Positions 4,793 to 5,356 of a DNA stretch of 5,356 nt are shown here, piece after piece (the stretch's first letter is position 1; the number at the start of each line of letters is the position of its first letter). The notes under the pieces are model-generated. The model saw only the letters and a program-made list of their open reading frames with translations. It had not been told where the DNA came from and did not search any database. Source of the DNA: Candidatus Bathyarchaeota archaeon CG07_land_8_20_14_0_80_47_9 (GTDB lineage Archaea; Thermoproteota; Bathyarchaeia; Bathyarchaeales; Bathycorpusculaceae); contig PEWI01000079.1 of assembly GCA_002779555.1 (NCBI GenBank), forward strand, positions 7,289 to 12,644, written 5' to 3'. A program made the position numbers and the translations under genes.

Positions 4793-5356
4793 ATGAGACT
4801 GTATGCTGTCAAAACACGAATTGTGAAAACAGGCGACAACCTCTCTGAAGTCATTCTGGAATCATTGAAAAAACAAAACCTACAGCTGAAGAACAATGAT
4901 GTACTCGCGGTGACGTCAAAAATCGTGTCACAAGCAGAGGGACGCACAGCCAAACTGAAAGATATCAAACCTTCAAGACAAGCAAGAAGACTTGCCGAAA
5001 GATTCTCGTTGCAAGCCAAGTTTGCAGAATTGGTCTTGCGTGAGGCCGACAAGATTTATGGAGGAGTGGATAAGGCAGTCTTAACGCTCAAGAACGGGAT
5101 CGTGGCTCCAAACGCCGGCATAGACAACAAGAACGCACCCGCAGGCTTTGCCATTCTATGGCCTAGCAGTCCCGAGAAATCCGCCGAGAGCATTAGAGAG
5201 GAAATAAAAAGCAAGACTGGCAAACAGATTGCCGTGCTGATCGTTGACAGCGGCCTAGCTCCGCTCAGAAGAGGCACGGCAGGTTTCGCCTTGGCTGTGG
5301 CTGGCTTCAAGCCCATAGAAGATCGCCGAGGAGACAACGACCTCTACGGAAAGAAA
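4793..5356 (+). CDS. CofE-like gamma-glutamyl ligase, 3' end missing
   Basis: The first 188 codons of a protein in the coenzyme F420-0:gamma-L-glutamate ligase (CofE) superfamily are present. The reading frame is open at the window edge, and the family is about 245-260 residues, so about a quarter is missing. CofE adds glutamate to F420-0 using GTP and a divalent metal. Landmarks are AVTSKIVSQAEGR at 39-51, PNAGID at 106-111 (D111 matches a metal-binding Asp), VDS at 151-153 (D152 a second metal-site Asp), RRGTAGFALAVAG at 159-171 and RRGDNDLYGK at 178-187. The loop after D152 reads SGLAPLRRG, while archetypal CofE enzymes have DT-x-GR followed by an aromatic residue and R-x-G. This may be a CofE-like subgroup with another glutamyl-acceptor substrate, or a divergent true CofE. 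No gene symbol is assigned for that reason. The ATG is fixed by GGAGGA 9 bases upstream. The gap to the ubiquitin-like gene is 6 bases. Confidence 0.88.
   Translation, partial: MRLYAVKTRIVKTGDNLSEVILESLKKQNLQLKNNDVLAVTSKIVSQAEGRTAKLKDIKPSRQARRLAERFSLQAKFAELVLREADKIYGGVDKAVLTLKNGIVAPNAGIDNKNAPAGFAILWPSSPEKSAESIREEIKSKTGKQIAVLIVDSGLAPLRRGTAGFALAVAGFKPIEDRRGDNDLYGKK

Overview
The window is gene-dense archaeal DNA. The evidence is a ribosomal protein of the archaeal/eukaryotic-only S17e family, a ubiquitin-like protein ending in Gly-Gly, a CofE-type gamma-glutamyl ligase, an archaeal class II glycerate 2-kinase, GTG/TTG starts and TATA-like AT boxes upstream of transcription units. The mix best fits a TACK-group archaeon, perhaps Bathyarchaeia-like. 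That placement is an impression from sequence style, not a proven assignment.

Layout: (i) 1-735, plus strand: a possible tail of an upstream gene, ribosomal protein S17e (TTG start), then a small all-helical protein of unknown function. (ii) 743-3006, minus strand: a class I/II PLP aminotransferase and, upstream of it, a D-2-hydroxyacid dehydrogenase of the glyoxylate/hydroxypyruvate reductase type. They are separated by 86 bases holding a TATA-like box and a perfect 8-bp inverted repeat. The aminotransferase converges on the unknown helical gene with a 7-base gap. (iii) about 3007-3103: a short AT-rich divergent promoter region. (iv) 3104-5356, plus strand: glycerate 2-kinase, a MoaD/SAMP-like ubiquitin-fold protein, and a CofE-like ligase cut off by the window end. 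These three are tightly packed and look like an operon.

The three central enzymes form a plausible short pathway. An amino group is moved between an amino acid (serine or alanine) and a 2-oxo acid (hydroxypyruvate or glyoxylate). The reductase converts hydroxypyruvate to D-glycerate, and the kinase makes 2-phosphoglycerate, which enters glycolysis/gluconeogenesis. The downstream pair (ubiquitin-like carrier and CofE-like ligase) belongs to cofactor or protein-modification chemistry. Its link to glycerate metabolism is unproven.

No tRNA, rRNA, CRISPR array, insertion sequence or other mobile element was seen. No gene-free stretch exceeds 300 bases. The most unusual points are the non-canonical active-site loop of the CofE-like protein, the double use of the terminal GGA-GGA codons as a Shine-Dalgarno site, the inverted repeat beside the aminotransferase promoter, and the five-codon ATG mini-ORF overlapping the S17e start.
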